NCBI GenBank assembly: GCA_002309305.1
Contig: DBWR01000001.1
Location: 12,910-19,265 of the forward strand
Length of the DNA stretch: 6,356 bases
Source: Treponema sp. UBA1233
GTDB taxonomy: Bacteria > Spirochaetota > Spirochaetia > Treponematales > Treponemataceae
Direction of reading: 5' to 3'
Below the pieces are notes generated by a model. It was not told the DNA's origin and did no database searches. It worked only from the letters and a program-made list of their open reading frames with translations. A program made the translations under genes and the position numbers. Of the stretch, positions 6,032 to 6,356 are shown in pieces (within the stretch, counting starts at the first letter, position 1; each line of letters begins with the position of its first letter).

Positions 6032-6035
6032 CCCC
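6032..6035 (-). promoter_or_regulatory. Ribosome binding site for the FadL-like gene
   Basis: The minus strand reads ACAGGGGAATTATATG, placing GGGG six bases before the ATG. It supports the start at 6025. Confidence 0.6.
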
Positions 6036-6051
6036 TGTTTTTATAACACCC

Positions 6052-6069
6052 GAAACTGCTTCAGGTTTC
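6052..6069 (-). promoter_or_regulatory. Hairpin at the predicted 5' end of the FadL-like/Ig-OmpA message
   Basis: The minus strand reads GAAA-C-CTG-AAG-CAG-TTTC: seven base pairs with one bulged C and a 3-base loop. If the promoter at 6075-6083 is right, transcription starts near 6068, so this hairpin would form the very 5' end of the mRNA. Terminal hairpins of that kind are known to protect outer-membrane protein messages from decay. The structure is small, so chance cannot be excluded. Confidence 0.35.
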
Positions 6070-6074
6070 TATTT

Positions 6075-6083
6075 ATTGTATCA
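6075..6083 (-). promoter_or_regulatory. Extended -10 promoter for the FadL-like/Ig-OmpA operon
   Basis: The minus strand reads TGATACAAT, an extended -10 (TGn followed by TACAAT, 5 of 6 matches). The -35 region at 16-18 bases spacing is poor (TTTCCT), which fits an extended -10 promoter. It implies a leader of about 43 bases before the ATG at 6025. Confidence 0.45.
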
Positions 6084-6138
6084 TAAAACCCACTTATAGG
6101 AAAAGAGGGTAGTTTAATTCGCTATTTCTATAGCCGTT

Positions 6139-6166
6139 TTTACAAAAAAAGAGTATATTATATGGT
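6139..6166 (+). promoter_or_regulatory. Putative promoter of the COG0523 GTPase gene
   Basis: TTTACA (6139-6144) and TATGGT (6161-6166) are separated by 16 bases containing an A-tract and TATATTA. TATTAT at 6156-6161 is an alternative -10 but lacks a -35. The start would be near 6173, giving a short leader. A weak inverted repeat, GCTAT-TTCT-ATAGC (6121-6134), lies just upstream and could be an operator. I see no clear Zur-type box. Confidence 0.3.
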
Positions 6167-6184
6167 GAATAAAAACATTTTTTC

Positions 6185-6188
6185 GAGG
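6185..6188 (+). promoter_or_regulatory. Ribosome binding site for the COG0523 GTPase gene
   Basis: GAGG stands seven bases before the ATG at 6196-6198, in the reading GAGGTTTTATCATG. It supports this start, as does the family's usual short lead before the Walker A motif. Confidence 0.65.
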
Positions 6189-6195
6189 TTTTATC

Positions 6196-6356
6196 ATGGC
6201 AAATAAGGTACCTATTACTCTTTTGTGCGGTTATTTGGGAGCCGGAAAGACGACTCTTTTGAACCAGGTTTTGAACAATCAGAGCGGCTATAAGGTGGCC
6301 GTCATTGTAAACGATATCGGCGAAGTCAATGTAGACGCAAAACTGATTGCCGACGG
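6196..6356 (+). CDS. CobW/COG0523 family G3E GTPase, N-terminal part (cut by the window edge)
   Basis: Fifty-three codons are visible before the window ends; complete members usually have about 300-400 residues. The protein starts MANKVPITLLCGYLGAGKTT. The Walker A/P-loop GYLGAGKT lies at residues 12-19, followed by LLNQVLNN and VAVIVNDIGEVNVDAKLI at about 34-51. This GxLGAGKTTLLN plus VN(D/E)xGEVxxD pattern is typical of COG0523 proteins, which use GTP hydrolysis to deliver metals such as zinc or cobalt to target proteins. The CxCC metal-binding motif, which would settle metal handling, lies beyond the window. Family members are often controlled by zinc status, but no operator could be recognised here. 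Transcribed divergently from the FadL-like operon, with a 170-base shared upstream region. Which subgroup it belongs to cannot be told from this part. Confidence 0.92.
   Translation, partial: MANKVPITLLCGYLGAGKTTLLNQVLNNQSGYKVAVIVNDIGEVNVDAKLIAD

Noticed and set aside
6121..6141. GCTAT-TTCT-ATAGC hairpin followed by T5, possible terminator or attenuator
   Set aside because: A 5-bp, AT-rich stem is too weak, and no plus-strand gene lies upstream. It is mentioned only as a possible operator.

Overview
The window looks like chromosome of a treponeme (Spirochaetota, genus Treponema or a close relative). The main reason is the pair of genes in the middle. One encodes a FadL-like outer-membrane barrel of the UPF0164 type, a family best known from Treponema. 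The other encodes a very large secreted Ig-repeat protein ending in an OmpA-like domain whose GHANP and NRWKNRRVEFIL motifs have a treponemal look. This assignment comes from reading motifs; no search was run.

Layout, left to right. Positions 1-194 are mostly non-coding, AT-rich sequence. They hold an inverted repeat around a perfect TATAAT on the minus strand and, at the very edge, a possible start of another minus-strand gene. Positions 195-1472 (minus) encode a family 1 extracellular solute-binding protein of an ABC importer, probably for a sugar. Positions 1473-1652 are a 180-base gap packed with three palindromic units that look like a REP-type repeat cluster. Positions 1653-4925 (minus) encode a 1090-residue secreted protein: a stack of about eight Ig-like (FlgD-Ig/CHU_C-like) domains, five of them starting with an SPNNDG-type acidic motif, then an OmpA-like C-terminal domain. 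Thirty-eight bases upstream, positions 4964-6025 (minus) encode the 353-residue UPF0164/FadL-like barrel. Positions 6026-6195 are a divergent promoter region. From 6196 to the window end (plus) is the N-terminal third or less of values typical for a COG0523/CobW-type G3E GTPase, a family of metal chaperones.

How the genes may work together. The barrel and the Ig-OmpA protein are very probably one transcription unit. It seems to start from an extended -10 promoter near 6075-6083, with a hairpin at the predicted 5' end of the message. Both products carry signal peptides and are expected at the envelope: the barrel in the outer membrane, the Ig stack as a long periplasmic or surface-reaching rod with an OmpA-like module at its C-terminus. 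The pairing recalls, at a distance, the Bacteroidota type IX system, where a FadL-type protein (PorV) works with proteins carrying SPNGDG-type or FlgD-Ig-like domains. That parallel is the most interesting hypothesis here and it is inference. The solute-binding protein and the GTPase look like unrelated neighbours.
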